From contig WPIO01000064.1 in assembly GCA_009760855.2 (NCBI GenBank), positions 1,875,501 to 1,939,500 on the forward strand: 64,000 nt of DNA. The letters are read 5' to 3'. Below the pieces are notes generated by a model. The model ran no database searches, was not told the DNA's origin, and worked only from the letters and a program-made list of their open reading frames with translations. This document shows, piece after piece, positions 10,565-21,739 of this stretch; the stretch's first letter is position 1, and every line of letters starts with the position of its first letter. The position numbers were made by a program, and so were the translations under genes. This DNA is from Cristatella mucedo (taxonomy: Eukaryota > Bryozoa > Phylactolaemata > Cristatellidae).

Positions 10565-13445
10565 TGTAATGTAAAGTAATGTAATGTATCTCCATATGTA
10601 ACTCCGCAAAGTCATAAAGACCCTGTGGGTGTTACGCAGGAGAGTTTTGTATAGCGCACTCACAGCCTAAGCGGCTTTCGGTACGCATTCGGTAGCCAAC
10701 AGACTTCGTCTCACGCAACAAAGAGAGAGTGGGAAGCATAGCAGAATCAGGAGAGCAGTTGAGGTAGTGAGTAGCATAGAAGTAGCAGCTCAGAATCGCT
10801 GAAAAGAATGTGCCATAGTCGGCAATAGGAGAGTAGCTGTCGTTGCGTAAGAATTGTGGAAGCGAGTTCCACAGTCTAGGACCTGCGGAGCTTAAGCTTC
10901 TGTCGCCAACTGTCTTTAAGCGGAGGAATGGGACAGCTAATTTATTGTCCACACACGACCTGAGGGCGCGAACAGGCTGAAGCTGATGCAGCACTTCAGC
11001 AAGGTATGGAGGAGCCAAGCCGTGGCGGGCCTTGTGGGTCAGCGTAAGAACTTTGCTCTGTATCCTTTGCTCAACCGGCAACCATCCTAGCTCTTTCAGC
11101 AAAGGAGACACGTGCTCAAACCTCTGGGACTTAAAGATTAGCTTTGCAGCCATATTCACTGTCCGCTGTAGTGGCATAATAGCTTTCTTTGGCAGCCCAG
11201 CCAAAAGGGAATTACAATAATCAAGCCGAAACAGAACTAAAGAGCTAGTTAAATGTTTTACAAGCCACTGTGGGAGACAGCTCCTAATCTTGCATAGGGA
11301 TCGGATGTGATGGCTAGTTGTAGAGGCAGTCTTCTGAATGAAGCTTTTGAATTGAGGCAGCTGTCGAACACGACATCTAAATTTTGAACACGTGATGATG
11401 GTCGCACAATAGCATCACCTATTAGAACAGCAAAGCCTTTTAATCCAGCCACACGCTTAGGGTGTCCTATGAGCAGCAGTTCGGTTTTATCATCATTTAG
11501 TTTCAGGAAGTTTTCCGACATCCAGGATCAAATATCGGCAAAGCAAGCATTCAGTTTCTCAGTTGCCGCAGCAGATTCCGATGGTTTGAATGACAAATAC
11601 AACTGAGTATTGTCAGCAAGTGATATCCTATTCCATGTGCCTTAATCACTTTTCCCAGAGGTTGTGTGACCTCTGACCTGACCACATTTAAAAGGAACTT
11701 AAAAACACACCTATTTAGGACAGCATTTAGTGGGTCCCTGTGATTCGTCCTTCATGTGCTTATGCGTGCTGACACAGTGCATGCTGCCACTAACCACATT
11801 TGCATGCTGACCCTGTGCATGTCACCCCTAACCATATTATTCATTTTGTTTGTTTTTCAAGTATGATTTTACTTACTATTCAATTGCATTTCACTTTGCA
11901 GCAAATTTAAAACGCCTAGAAAGAGATTAAGTTCTCTGAGGGCGCTTTATCAAGTGCATTATTATTATTATTATTATTATGTGTATAAATGGAGAACAGC
12001 AAGGGACCAAGTACAGACCCTTGAGGGACTCCACAGGTGACCCTTCTCGTGTCTGAGACCTGACCCCCACACGACACGGATTGAACACGATCAGACAAGT
12101 ATGATTTAAACCACGCCAGTGCTTCGTCTGCCAGACCGATCGTTGTTCTCAATCGTTCAAGCAGAACTTCGTGATCAATGGTGTCGAAGGCAGCAGACAG
12201 ATCTAGCAGAGCTAGGGCAGTGACATTCCCGTCGTCGTTACCACGTAGAATGTCATTGTTAACACGGAGGAGAGCAGTTTCAGTAGAGTGCTGCCTCTTG
12301 AACCCTGATTGAAATGTTTCTGACATTCCATTTTTTTCAATATGTTCAACTAGCTGCTTAGCAACAATTTTTTCAAGAATCTTTGATAAGAACGGAAGAA
12401 GGGAAACTGGACGATAGTTTGCTAGGACCTCTGTGTCTAATCCAGGCTTTTTAAGAATAGGTCTAACGATTGCCGATTTGAAGAACATGGGGACGACCCC
12501 TCTTCCCAAAGAAGCATTACAAATCTTGGTTATGGCAGGGCTAAGTTGGTCTGCTAGTGAAGACCACAGAAATGAAGGTATAGGGTCTTCAGGAGACGAG
12601 CTCTTTTTGCTAGACCTTATTAAGGCAGCCACATTGCTTTCAAAAACGTCGGAGAACCTTTTAAGGAAGGTCACAGTTTGAGGAACGGCGATTGCTTTGG
12701 TCGGAGGGGGCTTAATGAAGGCATGAATGTGCACAATCTTTTCAGTAAAGAAAGCTGAAAACTTTTCGGCTGAGCCCTTAATATCTGGGAAGTCAGACTT
12801 CACAGTATTGGCCAGTAAATGGTTTATTGTCTTATAAATCTGTTCAGTGTCCGAGTGGCAGGAATTCAGCTTTCTAATGAAAAAGAAGCCCTGTTTTTTT
12901 AAGCTTTCGGGTGTAAACTCGAAGGAAGTCTTTAAAATTGACCAGATCTGTCTCAGACCCCGATTTCTTAAAACGACGCTCTAGCTTGCGTTTAACACGG
13001 CGCATCTTAAGGAGTTTTTTTGTAAATTGAAAGCAATCTCGACGACTTTGAACACGGATAGAGCGAACGGGAGCATGCTTGTCAAGAGCACTCCTGAGTG
13101 TCATGTTCATCGCATCAGTGAGGGTATCGAGGCTGCCTGCCGGTCGAGTCTGAATGCAGATCAAGAAGACCTGCATCACAAACAGATTTCAAAAACTTGT
13201 CCATGTCAATGCTTTGTAAGTTACGTCGTTTGGCAAATTCGACATTGCCCTGTACGTACGAGGGAGCAGGAACAGTGAGACCGAACAATGATCTGAGAGG
13301 GTCAGTGGGCACACCACAAGGTCCGTGAGGAGGACATCCTTAGTGATCACGAGATCTAGAATGTGGCCACCGACGTGGGTACTATGTATTAATAACGTGT
13401 TGGGCAAAACCAAAATTCTCCATACAGTCAAGAAACGAGCGGACC
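10565..13445 (-). mobile_element. LINE-B (second L2-like family), 5'-truncated, interrupted by LINE-A
   Basis: Read on the minus strand from about 13445, the order is an endonuclease C-terminus (GGHILDLVI...SDHCSV), a basic linker, then RT motifs LLDLSAAFDTIDHEVLLERL, GVPQGSVLGPLLFSIYT, a degraded catalytic box LADN where YADD is expected (about 11605), FLKLNDDKTELLLIG and the C-terminal LLKELGWLPVEQRIQSKVL. The 3' tail at 10565-10690 (GCTGTGAGTGCGCTATAC, TAACACCCACAGG, then ATTACATT units) differs from LINE-A. Frameshifts, the damaged YADD box and the nested LINE-A at 11650-11985 show it is dead. Confidence 0.88.
11650..11985 (+). mobile_element. LINE-A 3' fragment nested in LINE-B
   Basis: A plus-strand LINE-A insertion containing the last coding residues ([22 protein letters not shown] cognate), the full 3' UTR, the hairpin and (ATT)n. 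LINE-B coding sequence resumes on both sides on the opposite strand: its RT frame stops after LLFSIYT and continues downstream with LADNTQLYLSF. LINE-A therefore inserted later. Confidence 0.9.
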
Positions 13446-13451
13446 TGGCTG

Positions 13452-13577
13452 GCTTAACAACGGCTATCGTCGCCGATTGCAAGTGGTAACACAGGATCGC
13501 CCACTGTAGGATTCGAACCTACGACCTCGGTCATGAAGAGCGAGCACTAGCACCTCAACACGCGAACTGCTCTATTG
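13452..13577 (-). mobile_element. SINE-A, diverged partial copy
   Basis: The minus strand contains a tRNA-like segment with the B-box complement GGATTCGAACCTACGACC and the SINE-A body (ACGGCTATCGTCGCC, GCAAGTGG, GATCGCCCACTG). It abuts the 5' truncation point of LINE-B. Confidence 0.7.
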
Positions 13578-13589
13578 TAAACGTTTACA

Positions 13590-13735
13590 GGAGCAGGTTT
13601 GGTCTAGTGGTTAAAGTGCTCGCCCCGACCAAGGTGTGGCTGAGGTCGTGGGCTCGAGCCCCGAGGCATATGTGAAGCGCCTGAATAGAGATTAAGTTCT
13701 CTTGGAGCGCTATATAAATGAATTATATTTTTTAT
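13590..13735 (+). mobile_element. SINE-B (tRNA-derived, LINE-A-like tail)
   Basis: The tRNA-like head reads GGTTTGGTCTAGTGGTTAAA (A-box region) and GTGGGCTCGAGCCCC (B-box region). The 3' end is GAAGCGCCTGAATAGAGATT, AAGTTCTCTTGGAGCGCTAT and AAATGAATTAT, a hairpin shared in form with the LINE-A tail. Confidence 0.9.
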
Positions 13736-15110
13736 ATATTTTAATTAGACGATACATGCATGCCGGTTTCATCAATTCGCTGTTTTATTCCGCGTCTCAT
13801 TCCTTTGGGCCAGCGGAGAGCTGAAGTTGCTTGCGTCCCGCGAGCCTCGCTTTTTCACCCAGCTCGCCAAAGAGCGCTCAGCACTGGGCCTATGCTCGAG
13901 CCCGCTCGCCGACGGCATCTCAGCGCTCGGAGGTACTTCGGCAGCGCTCGAAGGCTCGGGCTCCAAGCTAGAGCGGTGCTTCCGGTGCGGGTCTACAGCT
14001 AAGACCTGCGCGCGGCGCGGGACGAGACGAGACGAGAGGGCCTTGCGCGCGAGGGGCGCGCTAGTACTTCAGCGGTCTACTCAAAGCTTACTTAGCGCGC
14101 GTCTGCGACGGCCAAGCTTCATTAGGGCTTGTTTAGGCTCCTGCACGCGAGTCACCGGAATCCGCCGCAGCCGTCCAGAAAGGCAGCCAGCACGGCGATT
14201 AAGCGCGCTGCTGGAGTGAGAAAACCACGTGCGAAAACACGAGAGCCGCGCGACAGCGGCGGCTCCGGCGCCGCCGCCGCCGAGCTCGCAACGGCCGTCG
14301 GTTTTGTAGACACCCAGCCGGCGGCAGAGGCTTACCGCCAGCCGTCGCTCGCTCCCAATTCCAAGATTTATAATGCGCGCCGTTTTAAGCGTAAATAAAA
14401 AAACGCATGATGTGCCAAGTACGAGCTCGTTGGTAGAATTATAGCAAAGTACCCGTACACACGATATGCATCTCTCAGAGAGCGGTGACTAGAGCGACTC
14501 GTCTGCCGCATGAAGACGCACCCACTATCGAGCCAAGGTTGAGCCAAACCTTGACCTTGCGAAAGGCATCCAATCGTAGGAGGGCTGAAGGAGCGCGGCG
14601 GCAAGCTTGCCGTCGGGCGCGCCTCGTCCGGGTCGATTCGCGGGGGCGGGGCGGGCGTGGAATGGGGCCTGCTAGCCCCCCCTTCCCATCGCCGCCCCTC
14701 ACGCTCGAGACTAACGCGGCCGTCAAGCAGCCGATGCGCAGCAGCAGCAGCAGCAGACGCAGACGCTAGTGCCCTGTCTGGTCGGTAGGCGAGCGTCTTC
14801 CGTCGCCCGACTCCCTGCCGCTCGAGCCCGCCACGGTGAGCGCGGAGCAGCGAGTGCTCTTCTGCGAGATAGACGTCTCGCCGTCGCTCGGCAGACGCCA
14901 CCGCCGCTACGCTGCGCACTGCGGCGGCGGCGGCGGTGGCGGCGGTGGCGGCGGCGGAAAGTACGCGCGAGAACGAAGCTACGTCGCGAGGCGTCTGGAA
15001 GCGTTCCAGCTCGAGCGATCCTCACGCAGGCCGATCGCAGCGCTTCGGGCTGCACTTGCGCACCGATACTACATACTCATCGCTGCCATAAAAAATGCAT
15101 GCAACTCATT
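13736..15110. other. GC-rich unique region, no supported gene
   Basis: CpG-rich sequence with several overlapping open frames on both strands, none with a recognisable domain. A (GGC)n tract lies at 14921-14957 and a short (CAG)n run near 14740-14757. Confidence 0.5.
14921..14957. repeat. (GGC)n triplet tract
   Basis: Nearly pure GGC/GGT units. The poly-glycine run in one plus-strand frame is a product of this tract. Confidence 0.9.
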
Positions 15111-15255
15111 TTTACGGCGCCACAAGAGAGCTTAATCTCTATTCAGGCGCTTCGCATATGCCACGTGGCTCGAGCCCGCTACCTCGGTCACGAAATCCAC
15201 CTTGACCTTGGTCGGTGCTCGCAGCTTGACCGCTGGGCCGAACCGGCGCGGCATG
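15110..15255 (-). mobile_element. SINE-B, diverged copy
   Basis: On the plus strand: CACAAGAGAGCTTAATCTCT and ATTCAGGCGCTTCGCATATG (3' hairpin), then GGCTCGAGCCCGCTACCTC (B-box complement), GACCTTGGTCGG and GACCGCTGGGCCGAACC (head). It reads on the minus strand. Confidence 0.8.
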
Positions 15256-15425
15256 AGCACCGATGCCAAACGCGAATAGGGGAAATCGCGAAATTTCTGC
15301 GAAATCGCTCGAGCTTCTGGAGTGAAATCGCATTTCGGCGTGAAGCGGTCTCCTCAAGAGTTCCCTTAGTAGCGTCGGTGGCGGCAGCCATTGCTGCTGC
15401 CACCGTTTCGCTAGCTGAGCACGAT

Positions 15426-15892
15426 GTCCCAATAATAATAATAATAATAATGTACTTGATAAAGCGCCCTCAGAGAACTCAATCTCTTTCTAGGCGTTTT
15501 ACATTTGCTGCAAAGGGAAATGCAATTGAATGGTAAGTAAAATCATGCTTGAAAAACAAACAAAATAAATAACATGGTTAGGGGTGACATGCACAGGGTC
15601 AGCATGCAAATGTGGTTAGTGGCAGCATGCACAGTGTCAGCACGCATAAGCACGTGAAGGACGAATCACAGGGACCCACTAAATGCTGTCCTAAATAGGT
15701 GTGTTTTTAAGTTCCTTTTAAATGTGGTCAGGTCAGGGGATGTTCTGACGCAGGTCGGGAGGGAGTTCCAGGCTTTGGGAGCATACGAACTAAATGCACG
15801 GTCTCCAAACGATTTGAGGTTTGTACGAGGTATTGGTAAACTGTTGGATTCCGAAAAGCGGGTGGTACGATGCTTCGCCTGATGGGGGAGAT
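15426..15892 (-). mobile_element. LINE-A, short 5'-truncated copy
   Basis: (AAT)n, the hairpin, about 230 bp of 3' UTR and then the last 70 or so codons of the ORF on the minus strand, including [20 protein letters not shown] and [18 protein letters not shown]. Truncation is near 15892. Confidence 0.9.
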
Positions 15893-16035
15893 TCACAGAG
15901 CTGCGTGAGCAGCACACCGGAGGTTGTGACCTGCACAAGGATCAGAATTCTCAAAAGAACAAAGTGTACAAGAACTCATTCTATGCATCTTCTTCCCGCT
16001 ACGGGTTGCCTCGCCTTCTCGTAATATCTGCGCTA

Positions 16036-16220
16036 ATTAAAGCAAGAAAGCTCGGCCTTCCCTCCGTCACGCCGCAAGATGGCGAACCTGTGTCACGTGG
16101 AAAGATGGCGCAGCGATGTCTTGCGTGACCAGTACTTCCGGGAGTGACGTGTAATATATACGCGTAATGTACGTCTACTGTGACTCAGCGAAGCGACTCC
16201 ACAGACCGTGAGCTGCTCGT
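16036..16220 (-). repeat. Dispersed repeat C, copy 1
   Basis: Its reverse complement matches 60609-60772 over about 160 bp (shared blocks ACGAGCAGCTCAC, CTGTGGA, GACATCGCTGCG, CCACGTGAC and GGCGTG.CGGA). This copy carries two AAGATGGCG motifs (about 16077 and 16103) and CACGTGG between them. The family is not recognised and no coding potential is seen. Confidence 0.7.
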
Positions 16221-16317
16221 ATAATATATCCGTAGAAACCTTCGAAATCCTTTCGAGCGCGCCTGAAGCGGTGCGCTCGGCAGTCCCTTTTAGATTGACC
16301 TCAAAGAGCCATCTTTA

Positions 16318-16514
16318 AATAAATAATAAAATAAATAAATCCTAGCTGCTTAAACAGCCTTTTTTTGTTTAGCGACAGAAGAGCTTTGACAGCCACCACC
16401 ACCACTTGCAGTGTCAATAAAGGATCGCCCGACAAAAGAATCGAACCCACGACCTCGGGACCAAGGTCATGAAAGCAATCGCCTTACCTAGTGCGTGCCA
16501 TCGCGGCTCACCTT
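16318..16514 (-). mobile_element. SINE-A, nearly full length
   Basis: The plus strand reads AAATAAATCCTAGCTGCTTAA (A/T tail), the body (GCGACAGAAGAGC, CACCACCACTTGCAGTG, GGATCGCCCGAC), then the tRNA-like head complement (ATCGAACCCACGACCTCGGG, GCCATCGCGGCTCACC). Confidence 0.9.
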
Positions 16515-17495
16515 TATGAGCTACACTAAAAATGCGATCGTCGCTTTCGAAAGCTAGAGCCACACTGGAAGCTTGAAGCCCTGAGTGCGCACACCGGAGA
16601 CGGAGGCGTCAGCTTTCGCGAGCCTCACGACCCGGGTCAGTTCGGGGTCAGTTCGGGTCGTGCAGCGTGCAGTCGTGCATTGGTCATTGCAAGCAGTACC
16701 GATTGCCGCTAAGGCTCTGCAGAAATGAGGCTGTGTTCAATAAACCGCTAATCTGTACTACTTTCACTTTACTGTTTGCTATATAGAGGAGCGAGCACGC
16801 CCCCCCCCCTAATGGCTAATGGCTAGCAGGCGCTGCTTCGAAGGACTCGCCACTCGCCTCGCAGTTTGGCCGAGCCCGAAGCCGGAAGCCCCGCCGGAGC
16901 GTCACGCGTCTAAAAGGCAGCTCGTACGGTCTACAGATCAGAAGGTCCAAGCCCAGCCGGAGCTGCGCGACGAATGCGCGGCGCTCCGCGAGCGTCTTTA
17001 GAACTGCGTAATAAGAGTTGACGCCTTAGCGCATCTCGAAATACGGTCGTCGCTGTAACGGACACGGACGACTCTTCTAGAACCAACCGTGAGCGGCGCT
17101 CGCCTTCGAGGCGCGCCTTCCTAGCAGCCTCGCTCGCCTGAAGGAATGATGTGGCTGCTTCGTCTCGTAGCGACTCCTCGGAGCCTCGCCGGTTGAAGGC
17201 GAACCGCCCGAGAAAGGCCAAGGCCGCATCAAACCAGAAGAAACCGTGCAGTGGGCGGGCGGGTCGCTGTGCTCCGCGAGTCAGCGCCGAGCGCATTGGA
17301 GCTGAGCTACTGCGCTCTGAGGCCACTGAGGCGCACTAGAGCTGGCGTACGTCACGGCCGCTCTTGACTGCCTATAACTAACTCTCTGTCGCCATCAAAT
17401 AGACTTCTCCACGCTAAGGACATTGGTCTTTTTGTCTTGAGGTACGCACGCGCTCGTTGTCTTCGCTGCCTTATTCCGCTTCCGTCGGCACGCCT
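16515..17495. other. GC-rich unique region, no supported gene
   Basis: Contains open frames on both strands with arginine- and alanine-rich products that resemble no family I know. A C-run lies at about 16801. A short block at 17387-17430 (TCAAATAGACTT...CGCTAAGGACAT) recurs near 19335-19365. Confidence 0.45.
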
Positions 17496-17496
17496 G

Positions 17497-17692
17497 CATG
17501 CACCGTAATGGCACACTAGGTAAGGCGGTTGCTTTTTACGGCCTCGGTCCCGAGGTCGTGGGTTCGAATCCTGCCGTGGGCGATTCTTTATCGCCACTGC
17601 AAGCGGTGGTGATAGCCGTAAAGGCTCTTCTGTCACTCTACAAAAAGAGGTTATTAAATCAGCTAGTATTTATTATTTATTTATTTATGCAT
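17497..17692 (+). mobile_element. SINE-A, full length
   Basis: A near-consensus copy with head GGCACACTAGGTAAGGCGG, B box GTGGGTTCGAATCCTGCC, body GATTCTTTATCGCCACTGC, AAGCGGTGGTGATAGCC, GTAAAGGCTCTTCTG and tail TTAAATCAGCTAGTATTTAT followed by TTTA units. Confidence 0.93.
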
Positions 17693-17982
17693 TCGTGCAG
17701 CACCTAAAAGTCGCTAGCCGTGACACACGTGACTCAGACGTCATCGGTATTCGTCGCGCCTCGGTTGACACTAGCATCGTCGCATCGAGCGCTGCATTTG
17801 CAGCCGCGTTCTTCCGGACGCGGAAGCCGCCGCAATACCCGTATGTAGCAATGCTGCGTTTCCTGGAGAAATTTTGGCCTTTTCTCGCACTGAGTCAAAT
17901 TTGATTCTTTGCGAATACATAACAAAGGATTTGTCTGCGCCATGTTGTTCGATTTACGTATGGTAGTTGCTCTCGCTCCTCT

Positions 17983-18023
<41 letters not shown>

Positions 18024-18045
18024 CTACATATATATTTATTTATTT
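17983..18045. repeat. (CT)n(CTAT)n microsatellite
   Basis: A CT run followed by CTAT and ATTT units. Confidence 0.95.
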
Positions 18046-18102
18046 ATCTCTCTCGGCCAAACTCTCTCCCTCTATCTGAGATATCTCTCTCAACTTGTCG
18101 TT

Positions 18103-18155
18103 ACATTTAAATAGAGTCTTAGTTCTCTTAGGGCGCTATGCAAATGTAGTTTGAA
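18103..18155 (+). repeat. SINE-B / LINE-A tail fragment
   Basis: Contains ATAGAGTCTTAGTTCTCTTA and GGGCGCTATGCAAATG, which is the terminal hairpin in the SINE-B form. Nothing of the tRNA-like head remains. Confidence 0.6.
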
Positions 18156-20050
18156 TTCTTATTATCTCTTGGTCGTGATTGGAAGACCAGCAGTAGCCAC
18201 CCGCTATTGCTGGACGGCTTGCCGTTCGTACCCTTGTCTTCTTGCCCTGGCTATTTTTGCAGCTGCCAGATAAACGATCCTTTTCATAGATTTGTACATC
18301 CGCCTCGCCGGTTAATTTTGGCACAGCGCTGTATATTTCGGTCACTCGCGGCTGTTTATGCACCGGCTGACCTGAAACAGCCGGCGTTGCCGCCGCGCCG
18401 CTAACGCCGCCGCACACGCGGCCGAGTGCAGGCTGCTCGCCGCCACGAAGCCTCGCAAACGCTCCGAACGTCTGCGCGTTCGCTCGACCGTAGCGCCGCG
18501 AGCGGCCGCGATGCGTGGAAATGCGCTCGTCTTTCGAGGAGTCGGCGCACGCGACGCCAGAGTCAACCGGCTGCCACCGGGAAAAAGACGGGTTGACCGA
18601 GCGACGCGAGCGGCCGCGCGGCGGCCCGCATCGAAAGCGCGATGGCAAGCAAGATGGCCGGCCGAATAGCGAGCGCCATCTCGCGGCTGCGAGGCGGCGC
18701 TCGGAGAGCCGCGCACGCGAGCTCGGCGCGAGCCGCACAGAGGCGAATGGGCGTGCGGGGCGTCGCTCCGTTTCCCGGCCAGCGTTCTGAAAGCGACGCG
18801 AATGAATCCCAGATTGGTCGGTTTGCAGCGAAAGTCCGGGAAAGCACGGGAGAACGCGCGTCGGGGTACCGATCCGCGTCCGCTCCGGCCCGTGTCCGTC
18901 CGCCTCTCGTGTAGGCCTTCAGAAACAGCAGTTTAAACAAAACGAAGACATCGTCGTACTATTCTACCGCAGTTTGGAGTTCTGTGCCTCCGGTTGGAGG
19001 GCTTTTGGCAGCCTATGGCTTAGCGGAGCTTTTATTCAAACTTTTATCCAAACTTTGTTCAACTTGTATTCAATTTTATTTTAGACAAACGTAAATGGAG
19101 AAGCTTTCGCATGCTACGTCAGCATGCTACGGAAGCGTCGGCGTGCCGGATCATTACTGCCAACATATTACTTGCTTTTCCTGAGTTGTAATAAATAGGA
19201 ACCAGCTATGTCGTAATTTACGGGTAAGCGGCTTAAAAGCACAAACTTATGTTAAAGTCTTTTAGTTTTGCATCGGGCAGTCAAGTGAGTTGTGCTCTAC
19301 GGATGACTCAGAACGCCTGCTGATCTCCGCGGCAGTCAAATAGACTATCGTACGCTAAGGACATGGACTCGCTGTAGTGCAGATTTGTATGCATGATTTT
19401 TTATTTTGCGCAGATTTGTGTGCATGCTACATTCAGGGTCACCCTTTCTCCATTACGGACTAATATATCAGGCATAAAACGTCCCGGAAGAATATAGATA
19501 TTGATTATAATAATAAAACAGTTGCACAGCTTCCCAAAAGAACTAAATCTCTTTATAAGAACTTTGCTCGCGAGCTGCACAGGTATCGCGTCATTCGCCG
19601 CTGCTCATGATCATTTCCAACTATACGGCGCGCCCGTACGGAGGACAGATCGACGGGCCGCCGTGCACCGCACACGTGACGGTTTCCGGTAGAAGTGCCC
19701 GACGATCTGTCCGAACTGAGGTCTCGTCATGCCGCGGCGGCGGCAGCGGCTGACCACAGACCTGCACCCACTACTTGGACCAGGGCTCCGATGCCGCGAG
19801 CAGCCGAGAAGGTAGATCTCGAGATCTCCAAACGAAGCTAATGTTATGCCGTCGAAATCGTAGAGCCTTCCTCGTGGACCAGCGCCCTTATTTCCAGATT
19901 AACAGAAAATGATTAATTATTTCCGGTTAACAGAAAATGCCAGCGTCCGTTCTCGGCGTCATCCCAGCCGCGTGACTTGGCGAGCTGCTTTCCTTTCTTC
20001 ATACATATTTTGATCGTCACGAAACTCCGCGCGCCTTATTTGCATTGCAC
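18156..20050. other. Unique region, GC-rich first half; no supported gene
   Basis: 18180-18910 is CpG-rich with overlapping open frames and no recognisable domain. 18940-20050 is of mixed composition. No transposon copy was recognised. Confidence 0.45.
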
Positions 20051-20059
20051 TATTATGCA

Positions 20060-20205
20060 GGATTGCTTGTTTGGTCCAGCGGTTAAGGTGCTCGCCCCGG
20101 GGACCAAGGTCTGGCTGAGGTCGTGGGCTCGAGCCCCGAGGCCTTTGTGAAGCGCCTGAATAGAGATTCAGTTCTCTTGGGGCGCTATACAAAGCTAATG
20201 ATGTT
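20060..20205 (+). mobile_element. SINE-B, full length
   Basis: Head TTGGTCCAGCGGTTAAGGTG, then GGCTGAGGTCGTGGGCTCGA, GCCCCGAGGC and the 3' hairpin GAAGCGCCTGAATAGAG ... GTTCTCTTGGGGCGCTATAC. It lies directly before the tail of the next LINE-A. Confidence 0.93.
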
Positions 20206-20211
20206 TATATA

Positions 20212-21688
20212 TAATAATAATAATAATATTGCACTTGATAAAGCGCCCTCAGAGAACTTAATCTCTTTCTAGGCGCTTTACATTTGCTGCAAAGTGATAC
20301 GCAATAGAATAGTAAGTAAAATCATGCTTGAAAAACAAACAAAATGAATAACATGGTTAGGGGTTACATGCACTGGGTCAGCATGCAAATGTGGTTAGTG
20401 GCAGCATGAACAGTGTCAGCACGCATAAGCACATCGAGGACGAATCACAAGGACCCACTAAATGCTGTCCTAAATAGGTATGTTTTTAAGTTTCTTTTAA
20501 ATGTGGTCAGGTCAGGGGATGTTCTGATGCAGGTCGGGAGGGAGTTCCAGGCTGTGGGAGCATACGAGCTAAATGCACGGTCTCCAAAGGATTTAAGGTT
20601 TGTACGAGGTATTTCTAGACTGTTGGATTCCGAAAAGCGAGTGGTACGATGCTTTGCCTGATGGGGTAGTATCTCTGAAAGATAGGCTGGAGCCATAGAA
20701 TGAAGAGACCTAAAAGTGAGCGACAAAACCTTGAAGTCAATCCGTTGCTTGACTGGTAACCAGTGCAGGTCGGCGAGAAGTGGAGTAATGTGGCAACTGC
20801 GACGCTCACGGCAGACAAGCCTAGCTGCAGAGTTTTGCACCAGCTGCAATCGCCTGATCGCACATGCTGGTAGGCCAGTAAGCAGTGAGTTGCAGAAGTC
20901 GAGACGAGATGTCACGAATGCATGGACCAACTTGGACGTGGTATCCTTATCTAAACAAGCCCTAATTTTAGCAATGTTATGAAGCTGAAAATAGGCTGAT
21001 TTGACTGTGGAGCTGATGTGGTCGTCTAACGAGAGGTCGCTTTGGAATATGACACCTAGATTTCGAGCTGATGCAACTGGAGATATGCTGGCAGAGCCAA
21101 TTTTGAAAGTCAGCCTTTCCAATTTCTGAATAACACTAGGTTTGCCCATAACTAGTAAGTTAGTTTTATCATCGTTTAGTTTTAGAAAATTTGCTGCCAT
21201 CCATGATCGGATGTCATCAATGCATGCAGCAAGTGAGTTGAGAGAATTTGAGGTGCTCGAAGGCTGGGAGGGATCAAAGCAAAGGTACAACTGAGTGTCA
21301 TCCGCATAGAAGTGAAAGCCCAGATTGTGCTTGGCAATCACATCAGCGAGAGGGAGAGTATAGACGGTGAAAAGGACCGGACCTAGCACAGAGCCCTGAG
21401 GTACTCCATATTTTAGAGGTACTTCAGATGATCTTTGTCCATTCACATCAACACTCTGGAGTCTCCCACTGAGATAGGACCTGAACCACTGCAGAGCAGT
21501 GCCAGTGATGCCCAGGCGAGATGAGAGGCGCTCTAGAAGTACTTTGTGATCGATGGTATCAAAAGCTGCCGAAAGATCGAGCAAAACAAGAAGAGACACT
21601 CTACCCATGTCTGCATTCCTAAGTAGGTCGTTGTATACCCGAAGCAATGCTGACTCTGTGGAGTGATTAGCTCTAAAGCCAGACTGGA

Positions 21689-21692
<4 letters not shown>
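20212..21692 (-). mobile_element. LINE-A, longest copy with a 400-codon open reading frame
   Basis: From the 3' end: (TAA)n, hairpin, 3' UTR (20212-20445), then an uninterrupted minus-strand frame 20445-21647. The RT motifs are in order: LLDLSAAFDTIDHKVLLERL (motif A), WFRSYLSGRLQSV, YGVPQGSVLGP (motif B), FHFYADDTQLYL (catalytic YADD, intact), then FLKLNDDKTNLLVMGKP and the long C-terminal region with [20 protein letters not shown]. These features place it in the L2/CR1 group of non-LTR elements. The 5' part (endonuclease and N-terminal RT) is absent, with the copy ending where a TG/CG microsatellite begins. Confidence 0.93.

Positions 21693-21739
<47 letters not shown>

Noticed and set aside
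14769-15536. 255-codon open frame on the plus strand
   Set aside because: It runs through a GC-rich segment, a SINE-B and into a LINE-A tail. Crossing two transposons shows it is accidental.
17500-17580. tRNA gene candidate with a good B box
   Set aside because: The same head and body occur about ten times with a common 3' extension and A/T-rich tail, so these are tRNA-derived SINEs. No intact cloverleaf was apparent.
18136-18738. 200-codon open frame on the minus strand
   Set aside because: Arg/Ala-rich product from CpG-rich DNA, overlapped by equally long frames on both strands, with no homology I recognise.
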